A DNA stretch of 64,000 nt from Symbiodinium natans. Taxonomy: Eukaryota > Sar > Dinophyceae > Suessiales > Symbiodiniaceae. Within the stretch, counting starts at the first letter, position 1. Every line of letters begins with the position of its first letter. The position numbers were made by a program, and so were the translations under genes. Location of the stretch: positions 139,501 to 203,500 of the forward strand of contig CAJNDS010002206.1 of assembly GCA_905221605.1 (NCBI GenBank), written 5' to 3'. A model generated the notes under the pieces. It had not been told where the DNA came from, did no database searches, and saw only the letters and a list, made by a program, of their open reading frames with translations. This document shows positions 13,545-24,332 of the stretch, piece by piece.

Positions 13545-14016
13545 TCATGGGAACGGGACCCATTTTGTCTCCCCGTTCGGTTGTCGGATCGCGTTCAGAA
13601 GTTTGAAGCGCGGGGTGCGGCGCCGCACCGCCCTCCGCTCCCAGGCCCAGGCGGGCAGCTCCCCGTAGGCCGGCGGCTCGAAAGGGCTATCCGTCGGGTG
13701 GCACGGCCCATAGGCGTGGATGTGCTCATACGACTTGCCCGGACCCAGCTGAGCCGGCTGGGGCTCCGGCTGTTGAGGCTCCTGGGGCTTCTGAAACTCC
13801 TGCCCCGCATCGATGCTCTTCTCGCAAGCGCTGAGGAACCCAGGCTCGCTGCGCGAGCGCTGTAGCGCCACATGAGGTGGAGCCACCGGCTCATAGGTTA
13901 GGAAGGTGCTTCGCTCCACCAAGCGAAGCACTTCCTCTTGCTCCTCTTCACCTTCACCACGCGGCTCAGGATCCCAAGGGCAACTCGCCGCCTCCTCTTG
14001 CTCCGTCGCATGCGGC
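13545..14016 (-). CDS. Coding-like island a, unit 4
   Basis: Near-identical copy of the island at 4676-5147, open throughout. Confidence 0.45.
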
Positions 14017-15839
14017 CTGCACTCAAAGACATGTCTAAGTTAGATTGAATCGATCTCTAAGCATCCGCTCCTAGGTTCTTGCTGTCTGCTGTTTGGCAAC
14101 GGCCTCCCGCCTGTGTCCCTTGGCTTCTTGAGCAGCTGGCTGCCGGGCTGCACTGTCCAGCCACTCGCTCGGAGGAGCTTCCTGCAAGCGCTGGCGAGGA
14201 CCGCAACAGCTTTCGATTCCACCCATGGCTGGCGCGGCGGCTTGCAAAAACACAGATCTCACTTGCCCGATATTTTGCATACATTCCTTCTGCCCAGCCT
14301 CGCCTGGTCGTAACAGCACTGTTCCTGCCTGGAGTGTAGGGAACTTCTGCCCTGAAAACTTCGCCGTGACAAGGCGCATTTACAATCGGTTTAGCATGCT
14401 TTGCAACAGATTGACTTGTTCAAGTCGTGCATAGTCCAGCTTATCGACAGGCAGGACTCGCTGCTGTTTCCTTAGGCCACACAGCTGCAGACGTGACTGC
14501 ACTCGTCGTCCTCCTGGTGCAACTTTGATCGATGACCGTTGCAAGGGCTGGAGATGCTTCTGGTAGGCAGCACAGGAGCAGCAAGTGGGGGCGGCAAGTG
14601 TAGGCGCGGGCAAGCGAGCTGAGCAGCTGAGGTGCTGGCGCGTCTTTGGCTTCCGCTTTGACAGCACCTGGGTCAGCCTCAGCCGCTCTGGAGTCGTGTT
14701 AGCCGTTAAGCTGCTTGCCGCAGGCTGGCAAAGTACCTAGAATTACCTGGACAAGCAAAGCACACATCTGGCTTCCGAAATCTTTTCGTGGACCTGTCAG
14801 CCTCCTGGCTTTAAGGGCTGTTCGAGATTGGCTGGTTTTCTTGGCCCTGGGCCCTTTATCGACCCCCATGTTGTCTCTTTTCCAATGGCAGTGGAGACGA
14901 TAGGGTTGATCTCAAGAATCGAGCGTGTTCTGTCCCTTTCCTACTGATGTCACGGCAAACTGTATGTATCATTTGCATGTTACGCATTCGCTGTAGGCAT
15001 GTCTGACACTGAAAGTTGCTATAGGTGCCGCTAAAGTCACAAAAAGATCTCAGGTTGTCAGCCTCCATTTTGACGCTTTGAGCCTAAACAAGCTGCCGCG
15101 CGATGCTTGAGATGGCCCCTCAACTCTCTGAACCTCATCATCTCAGACCGTAGAGCCCAGCTAGCGTGGTCTCTTTTTGGCAAGAGGGCCCAGCACTCAG
15201 GAGGGTGACCTGGCTCAGCTGGCACAAAGCTTTCGATGACTCACTTGCAGCATCTTGCAACACATGTGCAAGTTTTCTGTGCTGGAAGGCTAGTGGCGGC
15301 TACCGGCCTACTGCGCTAGATTCGCTTCATCCTTGACTGCCCTTCCTTATGCGCTCTGCAACTCCAAAACCTCGCGAAACCCTGAGCCCGCCCCTCGATT
15401 GCGTGCTCGTGCGGAGGTGTGTGTGTGGGCGGGGTGCTTCATCGTGGCATCCAACCGGCCCCAAAACCCTGCAAAACACCCGCAAAACACCCTCTGCACC
15501 GAACGCCTCCGACGCCTTCGTCCTCTGGACCGGCTGCGCCTTCGGGACCGGGACCTGTGCCCCAAGCTGGACGCTTCAGGATTTCAAGGTCCAAAAGTTC
15601 AATATGTTTTCGGTTCAGGGGTAGGAGTTTGGGGAGTCTCTAAAAGCAACTGATTGACTTGCTCAACTCGTGCAGAGTCCAGTTTTATCGACATGCAGGA
15701 CTCGCCGCTGCTTGCTCATCGTCCTTAGGCAACGCAGCTGCAGCACAGGGCAGCAAGTGGGGGCGGCAAGTGTCGTTGTGGATGACATCTCGCAAGCCAA
15801 GGATGCAGGTCCTACAGGTGTAGCCTCACGCGCGTAGAC

Positions 15840-16031
15840 CTACCCGGACTTCTTTGGGGGGACACGGTCCACCAACCACAGGATGCGCCGGTTCTCCTCA
15901 GAGCAATGCTGTGTCCAGAATGGTCTTTTGCGGCCATCCCTTGTAAGGCACCCAGTGTGCTCCATAGCGACCGCCAAATCCAGGTCAGTGCCAGAGCCGG
16001 ATGCAGGCCACAGCTCACACTGACGAGACAT
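15840..16031 (-). CDS. Coding-like island b, unit 5 (intact)
   Basis: Same frame as at 4242-4433, intact over 64 codons. Confidence 0.4.
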   Translation of the reverse strand: MSRQCELWPASGSGTDLDLAVAMEHTGCLTRDGRKRPFWTQHCSEENRRILWLVDRVPPKKSG

Positions 16032-16248
16032 GCTGTAAGAGCAGGAGATGAAAGATGAGGAGTGGTCATCACGCGACGCCGAGCTGATGGAGTAGCTTGA
16101 AAGGCGCTGTAGAGCCTTTTCCCAAGCATGCAATTCAGGGGCACGCACCTGAGTAAACTCTTCACACTCTATACACGTGCCTCAAGGCATCCAAGTGCTG
16201 CCGCTGCAGCACATCTGCGCCACCCATTGGAGCGAGCCCACAGCTCTC

Positions 16249-16720
16249 TCATGGGAACGGGACCCATTTTGTCTCCCCGTTCGGTTGTCGGATCGCGTTC
16301 AGAAGTTTGAAGCGCGGGGTGCGGCGCCGCACCGCCCTCCGCTCCCAGGCCCAGGCGGGCAGCTCCCCGTAGGCCGGCGGCTCGAAAGGGCTATCCGTCG
16401 GGTGGCACGGCCCATAGGCGTGGATGTGCTCATACGACTTGCCCGGACCCAGCTGAGCCGGCTGGGGCTCCGGCTGTTGAGGCTCCTGGGGCTTCTGAAA
16501 CTCCTGCCCCGCATCGATGCTCTTCTCGCAAGCGCTGAGGAACCCAGGCTCGCTGCGCGAGCGCTGTAGCGCCACATGAGGTGGAGCCACCGGCTCATAG
16601 GTTAGGAAGGTGCTTCGCTCCACCAAGCGAAGCACTTCCTCTTGCTCCTCTTCACCTTCACCACGCGGCTCAGGATCCCAAGGGCAACTCGCCGCCTCCT
16701 CTTGCTCCGTCGCATGCGGC
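16249..16720 (-). CDS. Coding-like island a, unit 5
   Basis: Near-identical copy of the island at 4676-5147, open throughout. Confidence 0.45.
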
Positions 16721-18543
16721 CTGCACTCAAAGACATGTCTAAGTTAGATTGAATCGATCTCTAAGCATCCGCTCCTAGGTTCTTGCTGTCTGCTGTTTGG
16801 CAACGGCCTCCCGCCTGTGTCCCTTAGCTTCTTGAGCAGCTGGCTGCCGGGCTGCACTGTCCAGCCACTCGCTCGGAGGAGCTTCCTGCAAGCGCTGGCG
16901 AGGACCGCAACAGCTTTCGATTCCACCCATGGCTGGCGCGGCGGCTTGCAAAAACACAGATCTCACTTGCCCGATATTTTGCATACATTCCTTCTGCCCA
17001 GCCTCGCCTGGTCGTAACAGCACTGTTCCTGCCTGGAGTGTAGGGAACTTCTGCCCTGAAAACTTCGCCGTGACAAGGCGCATTTACAATCGGTTTAGCA
17101 TGCTTTGCAACAGATTGACTTGTTCAAGTCGTGCATAGTCCAGCTTATCGACAGGCAGGACTCGCTGCTGTTTCCTTAGGCCACACAGCTGCAGACGTGA
17201 CCGCACTCGTCGTCCTCCTGGTGCAACTTTGATCGATGACCGTGGCAAGCGCTGGAGATGCTTCTGGTAGGCAGCACAGGAGCAGCAAGTGGGGGCGGCA
17301 AGTGTAGGCGCGGGCAAGCGAGCTGAGCAGCTGAGGTGCTGGCGCGTCTTTGGCTTCCGCTTTGACAGCACCTGGGTCAGCCTCAGCCGCTCTGGAGTCG
17401 TGTTAGCCGTTAAGCTGCTTGCCGCAGGCTGGCAAAGTACCTAGAATTACCTGGACAAGCAAAGCACACATCTGGCTTCCGAAATCTTTTCGTGGACCTG
17501 TCAGCCTCCTGGCTTTAAGGGCTGTTCGAGATTGGCTGGTTTTCTTGGCCCTGGGCCCTTTATCGACCCCCATGTTGTCTCTTTTCCAATGGCAGTGGAG
17601 ACGATAGGGTTGATCTCAAGAATCGAGCGTGTTCTGTCCCTTTCCTACTGATGTCACGGCAAACTGTATGTATCATTTGCATGTTACGCATTCGCTGTAG
17701 GCATGTCTGACACTGAAAGTTGCTATAGGTGCCGCTAAAGTCACAAAAAGATCTCAGGTTGTCAGCCTCCATTTTGACGCTTTGAGCCTAAACAAGCTGC
17801 CGCGCGATGCTTGAGATGGCCCCTCAACTCTCTGAACCTCATCATCTCAGACCGTAGAGCCCAGCTAGCGTGGTCTCTTTTTGGCAAGAGGGCCCAGCAC
17901 TCAGGAGGGTGACCTGGCTCAGCTGGCACAAAGCTTTCGATGACTCACTTGCAGCATCTTGCAACACATGTGCAAGTTTTCTGTGCTGGAAGGCTAGTGG
18001 CGGCTACCGGCCTACTGCGCTAGATTCGCTTCATCCTTGACTGCCCTTCCTTATGCGCTCTGCAACTCCAAAACCTCGCGAAACCCTGAGCCCGCCCCTC
18101 GATTGCGTGCTCGTGCGGAGGTGTGTGTGTGGGCGGGGTGCTTCATCGTGGCATCCAACCGGCCCCAAAACCCTGCAAAACACCCGCAAAACACCCTCTG
18201 CACCGAACGCCTCCGACGCCTTCGTCCTCTGGACCGGCTGCGCCTTCGGGACCGGGACCTGTGCCCCAAGCTGGACGCTTCAGGATTTCAAGGTCCAAAA
18301 GTTCAATATGTTTTCGGTTCAGGGGTAGGAGTTTGGGGAGTCTCTAAAAGCAACTGATTGACTTGCTCAACTCGTGCAGAGTCCAGTTTTATCGACATGC
18401 AGGACTCGCCGCGGCTTCCTTATCGTCCTTGGGCTACGCAGCTGCAGCACAGGGCAGCAAGTGGGGGCGGCAAGTGTCGTTGTGGATGACATCTCGCAAG
18501 CCAAGGTTGCAGGTCCCACAGGTGTATCCTCACGCGCGTAGAT

Positions 18544-18661
18544 CTACCCGGACTTGTTTGCGGGGACACGGTCCACCAACCACAGGAAGCGCCATAGCGA
18601 CCGCCGAAGCCAGGTCAGTGCCAGAGCCGGATGCAGGCCACAGCTCACACTGACGAGACAT
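18544..18661 (-). pseudogene. Coding-like island b, unit 6 (74-bp deletion)
   Basis: Same deletion join (GCGCC to ATAGCGACC) as unit 3, so the frame is broken. Confidence 0.45.
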
Positions 18662-19324
18662 GCTGTAAGAGCAGGAGATGAAAGATGAGGAGTGGTCATC
18701 ACGCGACGCCGAGCTGATGGAGTAACTTGAAAGGCGCTGTAGAGCTCACCACTGGTCGCAACAGCCTTTTCCCAAGCAACTCAGGGGCACGCACCTGAGT
18801 AAACTCTTTGCGCTCTACACGTGCCCCAATCGCCCAAGTGCTGCCGCTGCAGCACATCTGCGCCACCATTGGAGCGAGCCCACAGCTCTCTCATGGGAAC
18901 GGGACCCATTTCAGGTTGAAACGCGGGGTGCGGCACCGCACTGCTCTCTGCTCCCAGAGGGAAAAGCTGGCAGCTCCCCGTAGGCAGGCGGCTCGAAACG
19001 GCTATTTGGGCAAGTCGTATGAGCACATCCACTGAATGTGCTCATACGCCTTGCTCAAATCCGGCTGAGCCGGCTGTGGCTCCGGCTCCCGAGGCTCCTC
19101 AGGCTTCTGAAGCTCCTGCCCCGCATCGACGCTTTTCTCGCAAGCGCTGAGGAGCTTGGTGGAGCGAAGCACCTTATCCTATGAGCCGGTGGTTCCCAGG
19201 ATTTTGGCGCTACAGCATGTCTTTGAGCGCAGGTCGCCTGGAGCCCACAGCCTGGCGGAACAAGAGGAGGCCCTAAAACAAGGGAAGCCTCTGCATTCAG
19301 CTGATGGTACAGCGAGTTGCCCTG

Positions 19325-19512
19325 AGGATCCTGAACCGCGTGGTGCAGTTGAAGAGTTCTTCGCTTGGTGGAGCGAAGCACCTTCCTATCCTATGAGCCG
19401 GTAGTCTCCCGCCTGGGGACCACCAGCTCATAGGATAGGAAGATGCTTCGCTCCACCAAGCGAAGAACCTCCTCCTGCTCCTCTTCAACTGCACCACGCG
19501 GTTCAGGATCCG
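19325..19512. repeat. Fold-back inverted repeat at the array end
   Basis: The left arm 19325-19403 (from GAGGATCCTGAACCGCG to CCTATCCTATGAGCCGGT) is repeated as its reverse complement at 19422-19512, with an unpaired centre of about 18 bp. Both arms derive from the island-a segment of the unit. A third, partial copy of the arm lies at 19150-19200. Confidence 0.85.
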
Positions 19513-19887
19513 CATGTCTGACTTAGTTTGGATCGATCTCTAAGCATCCGTTCCAAGGCTGTTTCTGTCCGCTGTTTTGCAACGGCCGCCTAGCTGTGTC
19601 CCTGGGCTTCTTGAGCAGCTGGCTGCCGGTGTGCACAGTCCAGCCATTCGCTTGGAGGAGCTTCCTGGAAGCCCTGGCGAGGACCGCAACAGCTTTCGAT
19701 TCCACCCATGGCTGGCGTGGCGGCTTGCAAACACGTAGATCACACTGCCCGAATTTTTGCATACATTCCTTCTGCCCAGCCTCGCCTAGTCGTAACAGCC
19801 CTGTTCCTGCCTAGAGTGTGGGGGGGGCTTCTGCTCTGAATACTTCGCCGTGACAAGCCGCATTTACAATCGGTTTGGCATGCTTTG

Positions 19888-22800
19888 ACCCTGCGAGTCA
19901 CCGAGCAAGATGTCTGGTTTGGATGGCATGAGGTGCATTTGCACACAGAGTGACTCCAGCGAACCAATCTCGTCGTGCGCCTTTCGCGACTTCGCCTGGC
20001 ACGGGACCTGACACGACTTCCATTGTGTGACCACGGAAACAAGACTGCTAAAAATTGATTGGCGCCTGCTTCGACTTCTCTTTCGGCTTTGTGCAGCCTG
20101 AGCAACTCCAGCGGACTTCAGCGACCAGCCAGTGACCAGTGCCTTTCGGAAGCTCTGCTGAGTTGGGGGCGAGCGGGCCATCGCTGAAGCCCCGTGGCGC
20201 ATCGCTGAAGCCGCGCGGAGGCGAGCTGGATCTGAGAGACGCGCTGGCCACACTCTGCGCGTCAAGCATCAAGTCGCTCGCTACAGCGACAATGTGTCAT
20301 GTCGAACCTCTGCAAAGCACTCATCGCGAGCATCGCGGCCGGACCAACCTGGCAAGAGCATCCGGGACGCATTTTTCGCTCCAACGTGAGGCGACGTGAA
20401 AACGCTACTTAGGGTGGTAGGAAATCCTCAAGCGACTTGTCGCCAGAAAGAGTGGTGAGAATGCGGCAACGCGAAAGACCAAGTGGCTAGTCTGACATAA
20501 CCTGACAATGTCCTTGAAACCCCTGTCATGGGACTTGCACAATCCAACCTGCGGTTGCGGCTGCAGGCCTGACAATGGCAGGGGCATGAGCCATGCTCAA
20601 ATGCGTGGATCTATTGCAGCATTGCAGCAGGCTCTTGCATTTGCCGCCGGATTGAAGGTGGCAGGTACAGCATGCAAACAGCAGGCTGCGCAACAAGTCT
20701 CTGAGGATTGGGCTGGCTTGTGGTGGCTGCTGCACTTGTCCCGTCAGCCTGACGCCCAAACACCCAAGCCCCCTTCCAGGGCCAGAACAGCGATGAAAAG
20801 CGAAAGAGCGGAAGCACGCCAGCGAGGCGGAAGCTCCAAGGCGGGCAGTGTGAAGCCAAGCCCCGACCTCGCAGCTCTTTGAAAGCAGTCCGGCTTCGGG
20901 GTTAAGGTTTGTACGGCTTTGGGTTAGAGGAAGTTAAAAGCTTAGGGACCTTGGCAGGATGCCATGCAGCCGCATCTTCACGAAAGCTACGCAGCCAGCG
21001 CTCTAAGTGTTGATGCCCCTTGTAGGTATGTCGGGTACCAAAAACAAGGACCACCCTTTGAGAGCTGATGATGTGAGATCCTGGCTCAGGGATGCTGTGT
21101 AGCAGTCATGCTTGTCGTACTCTGAACGTCCAGCACCCCTTAAGGTGCGGAAGGGGCTCGGGAGCATGCAATCAGCCACTTGGAGCCTAACACCCCACAA
21201 GTACCCAATCAGAAGCAGTAAAGCAAAAACCACTGGCGGCCTCGTGGCCGGGGGGGCAGCCTTGGCCTTCGCTGGCCGGCCAAAAGCGCTGGTGACCTGA
21301 GCTGTGCGTGGCTGAAGGCCAGGTCTTTATGGTTTTGGGTTTTGCGTATGGAAAGGGTGGGGACTTCGAGGCTGTTTCTCAAGCTCGCAACGGAAGCAGC
21401 AGCAAGCACAATGACGACGATTAGTACTACGACGACCACGGCCACTGCTACTGCCTCTGCCTATTGTCTCTGCCTAGTGCTACTGCTAGCTAGTACTAGA
21501 CCTAGACTCCATCACCCTCATTTGCCATCTTTCCAAGGGGGTGAGGGGTGAATCCATCGTTATTTGCAGTGCTTCGTGAACATGACATGCCTAACACATC
21601 GGGATTTACGACACTTCGTGGCTTCGCTGCGTGCCGGTGGCCAAAAGCATCCAAGTTGATCGTCATTTGCAGTCTGTCCTGTCCTGCACATGACACGCCT
21701 AAAACATCGTTATTTACGATGCTTCCTGGCTTCGTTGCGTGCCAATGGCCAGAGCATGCATGTCCGCACGATGATAACGTCCGTGTGGCCAGAGCATGCA
21801 TGTCCGCACGATGATAACGTCCTTGTTGCCAAAGCAAGCATGTCCGCACGATGATAACGCCCGTGTTACCCAGAGCATGCATGTCCGCACGATGATAATG
21901 TTCGTGTTACCAGAGCATGCATGTACGCACGATGGTAATGTCCGTGTTGCCCGAGCATCCATGTCCCCACGATGATAACGTCAAATTGTTGAACTGCTTT
22001 TGCATCTACGCGAATGATGTCCAAGACCTCTGCCGCCCAACCAAGCCTTCGTAGACACTACGTGGCTGGACATGCCGGAGCCGTGAGTTCGAAAAAGGGA
22101 AAAACTTTCCCCGCAAAAATACCGAGTTTTTGCTGATTTTTTGATTGCAGACAATGTCTGTTGGGTTCGCTTAGTGGTGACATGCGACATTTGAAATACT
22201 GTTTGTTGATTTTACCTAGCGCGAACCTAGCGTTTTCCTAGCGCCACACTGGGGTTTTAGGGGAACCCCCTCGGTGCCGCCTTATAGCAAAGACATGAAA
22301 ATAGACCGGCCAAACCAATTACTGTAAATTAAAGTAACGGAGCAGACACGCGAATTTTGAACGCAACCCACATTGACTTTGCGATTCGAACCCCTTTTAC
22401 CCTTCCACTTCCTCACCCGCAACTTGCACAGGAAATGGCCGTTCCTCAAAATGCGGCCCAGACCTAGGCGAGAGTACAATTTTGGCTTCTTGTGCAGTGT
22501 CGCAACATTCTCTGCTCTTCCCTGCAAGCATTTCATGCCGCTCATGGCTCGGCAAACGAAGTACATGGTGCCTAGACCTAGAACGAAAACCAGAGCTAGA
22601 ACTTAAACTCGAACCGGAAGCAAAACGGTACTGCCACTGACACTGCGACGGCCACGGCCACGGCCCTACCCGTGCCCGCTGCTGCCGCTGCCGCCACCAA
22701 CACTACTACCACAATGACTACTCATCCTACCACTAGCACTACTACGACGACTACCACTAACTGCTAACCACTAAGCTCTATCACGACTATTACCACTACA

Positions 22801-23068
22801 GCTACCACGACTACTATACCAGTACTCCTACCCTACTGCGACGACGACGACGACGACTGCTACTTACATTTCAGAGCAAGAGCCAAGTTCCCTACTTTGC
22901 TGCACAGGGCGTTTTCCTATATCGGGGACCCTTTCTTTGATACATTCTTACAATAGGGTGCCTCATGAAAATGCTTCCAATACAGAGACACAAAGGTCTG
23001 AACACTCCCCGCCCCCACCCCCTCCCCCGCATAACCCACTGTGGTGCAAGTTCCCGAGCACCATACGC
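19888..23068. other. Interval between array and helicase 3' end
   Basis: Contains the 41-bp minisatellite and runs rich in CTAC/CGAC trinucleotides (21410-21500 and 22640-22860). The stop codon and last exon(s) of the minus-strand helicase may be here; I could not place them. Confidence 0.4.
21751..21981. repeat. Minisatellite, 40-41-bp unit, about six copies
   Basis: The unit AGAGCATGCATGTCCGCACG followed by ATGATAACGTCCGTGT recurs at 21751, 21791, 21831, 21871, 21911 and 21951, drifting by substitutions. Confidence 0.9.
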
Positions 23069-23117
23069 CAGGAGCAAAGAGATCTTCGTCGGACGATTCC
23101 TCGTCCTTCTTCGGCCC
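23069..23117 (-). CDS. Candidate C-terminal acidic exon of the DDX42-like helicase
   Basis: Between an AG|G acceptor (23118-23119) and a TG|GC donor reads GPKKDEESSDEDLFAP plus one base. An acidic Ser/Asp/Glu tail suits a spliceosomal helicase, but no family motif confirms it. Confidence 0.45.
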
Positions 23118-23211
23118 CTGCATGCAGATACCAAGGAGACGAAGGAACTGAAATGCGCCCCATGCAACTGAACTCTTTGAAGCTCCTTCGGTCAGCATCC
23201 TCAACAACCAA

Positions 23212-23442
23212 ACGCAGACACACGCACACACACAGACACACACACACACACAAACACACACAAACACACACAAACACACACAAACACACACAAACACACA
23301 CAAACACACACAAACACACACACAAACACACACACAAACACACACACAAACACACACACACAAACACACACAAACACACACACAAACACACACACAAACA
23401 CACACACACAAACACACACAAACACACACACACACACACTCA
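23212..23442. repeat. ACACACAA/CA microsatellite
   Basis: Alternating CACACA and CACACAAA blocks. All frames are open on both strands, giving false Thr-His or Cys-Val frames of up to 231 codons. Confidence 0.97.
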
Positions 23443-23785
23443 CATACATCACAGGTCCATGTTTCAGATTGAAGGAGGCCTCGTTTGCCGGTTTTTTCGG
23501 AGCTTCGGCCACGGCGGCGGAGACGAAACCTGTCTTTGCCAGCATCCGGTTCGGACCTGGACCGCGACTTTCGCAAGTCACAAGCGCCCAGCAGCTTTCA
23601 ACCTGTACTATTTCCATATCAGCCACCACTGATATGTGCTCTTACACATCCTGCCTGCCCTCATTCCACCGCTGGCTTTTTGTCGATTGAGAGCCTCAAG
23701 TCGGAGCAATGTGCGCGCAACTGAATGAATTTGGCAAGCTCCTGGCAGAAACCCTGTTTGCATAGGACGCACTGGGAGGCCCTGC

Positions 23786-23827
23786 GGCCATTTGGTCTGC
23801 CTCCTTGTCCAAGCGCTTGGCGAGCTC
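23786..23827 (-). CDS. Candidate C-terminal exon of the DDX42-like helicase
   Basis: After an AG acceptor (23828-23829) the frame reads ELAKRLDKEADQMA and can leave at a GC donor in phase 0. Charged helix-like composition; no family motif. Confidence 0.4.
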
Positions 23828-24263
23828 CTGGGAACATGGGAGACGCAAACGAAGAAATTTCAAGGAACCCGCATGTGCAACAAGGGACCCCTTCTCAACG
23901 GAATGGGCCCTTCCACTCACCCGCTGGGCTCCTGGACTGTCTCCTTCTGCCTCGAGGCAACGTCGAAGCCGATTCCGAAGGAGCTCTTCTCTACCTTTTC
24001 TTTATGCATCTTGCAATGAGGGAGGAGGCTGTTAGGGATCACAAAAGGCAGGGGGGGGGGATCAGCCCTGTAGTTCGATGACTGCCGGCTACATCAGCCA
24101 AGCTCAAGGCCGCAGAGCAAGGCTCTGAGCATCATGGGAACGAGGCTCGGAGCACCAGCGACGAAGCCGACCGAAAGTCAGGATCCCAGGCCCTGAGGCC
24201 CGAAACATCCCAAAGTAACCCAACAAACCTGCGAGACCCATCCATGGGAAATGCCCAACTAGC

Positions 24264-24332
24264 CCCGAACCCTGGGTAGGCCTTGCCAGCCTTTTTCTTG
24301 CCGAGGAAGGTGCGCCCTTCAAGCTTGGCGGC
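24264..24332 (-). CDS. DDX42: DDX42-like exon: basic/Gly C-terminal segment
   Basis: After AG|G in phase 0 reads [19 protein letters not shown] then PGFG. It fits the Lys/Gly-rich stretch that follows the helicase core in DDX42. The donor (GGG|GC) is tentative. Confidence 0.65.

Larger units (their letters stand above)
11630..14602. repeat. Array unit 4 (local duplication)
   Basis: About 270 bp longer than unit 3. A block ending GCGCCACCCATTGGAGCGAGC (13230-13299) is followed by a diverged piece of the HIHAYG-coding segment and then repeated at 13468-13539. Confidence 0.9.
14603..17306. repeat. Array unit 5
   Basis: Almost identical to the start of unit 6, including shared private changes (GAGATGGCCCCT near 15110 and 17814; GCTTCAGGATTTC near 15572 and 18277). 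This points to a recent duplication. Confidence 0.9.
17307..19887. repeat. Array unit 6, diverged and rearranged
   Basis: The first 1.3 kb matches unit 5. From about 18400 it diverges, carries the 74-bp deletion seen in unit 3, and the island-a segment is scrambled and partly inverted (19020-19512). It stops about 200 bp short of a full unit. Confidence 0.85.

Noticed and set aside
21751-21981. CRISPR-like spaced repeats
   Set aside because: No unique spacers; the whole 41-bp unit repeats and drifts, and the genome is eukaryotic.
22375-22395. GGTTCGAATC on the minus strand, like a tRNA T-loop
   Set aside because: The flanking bases do not form a T-stem and no matching acceptor or anticodon arm is present.
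22917-23632. Open frames of 142-231 codons
   Set aside because: Driven by the ACACACAA repeat; composition is only Thr/His or Cys/Val.
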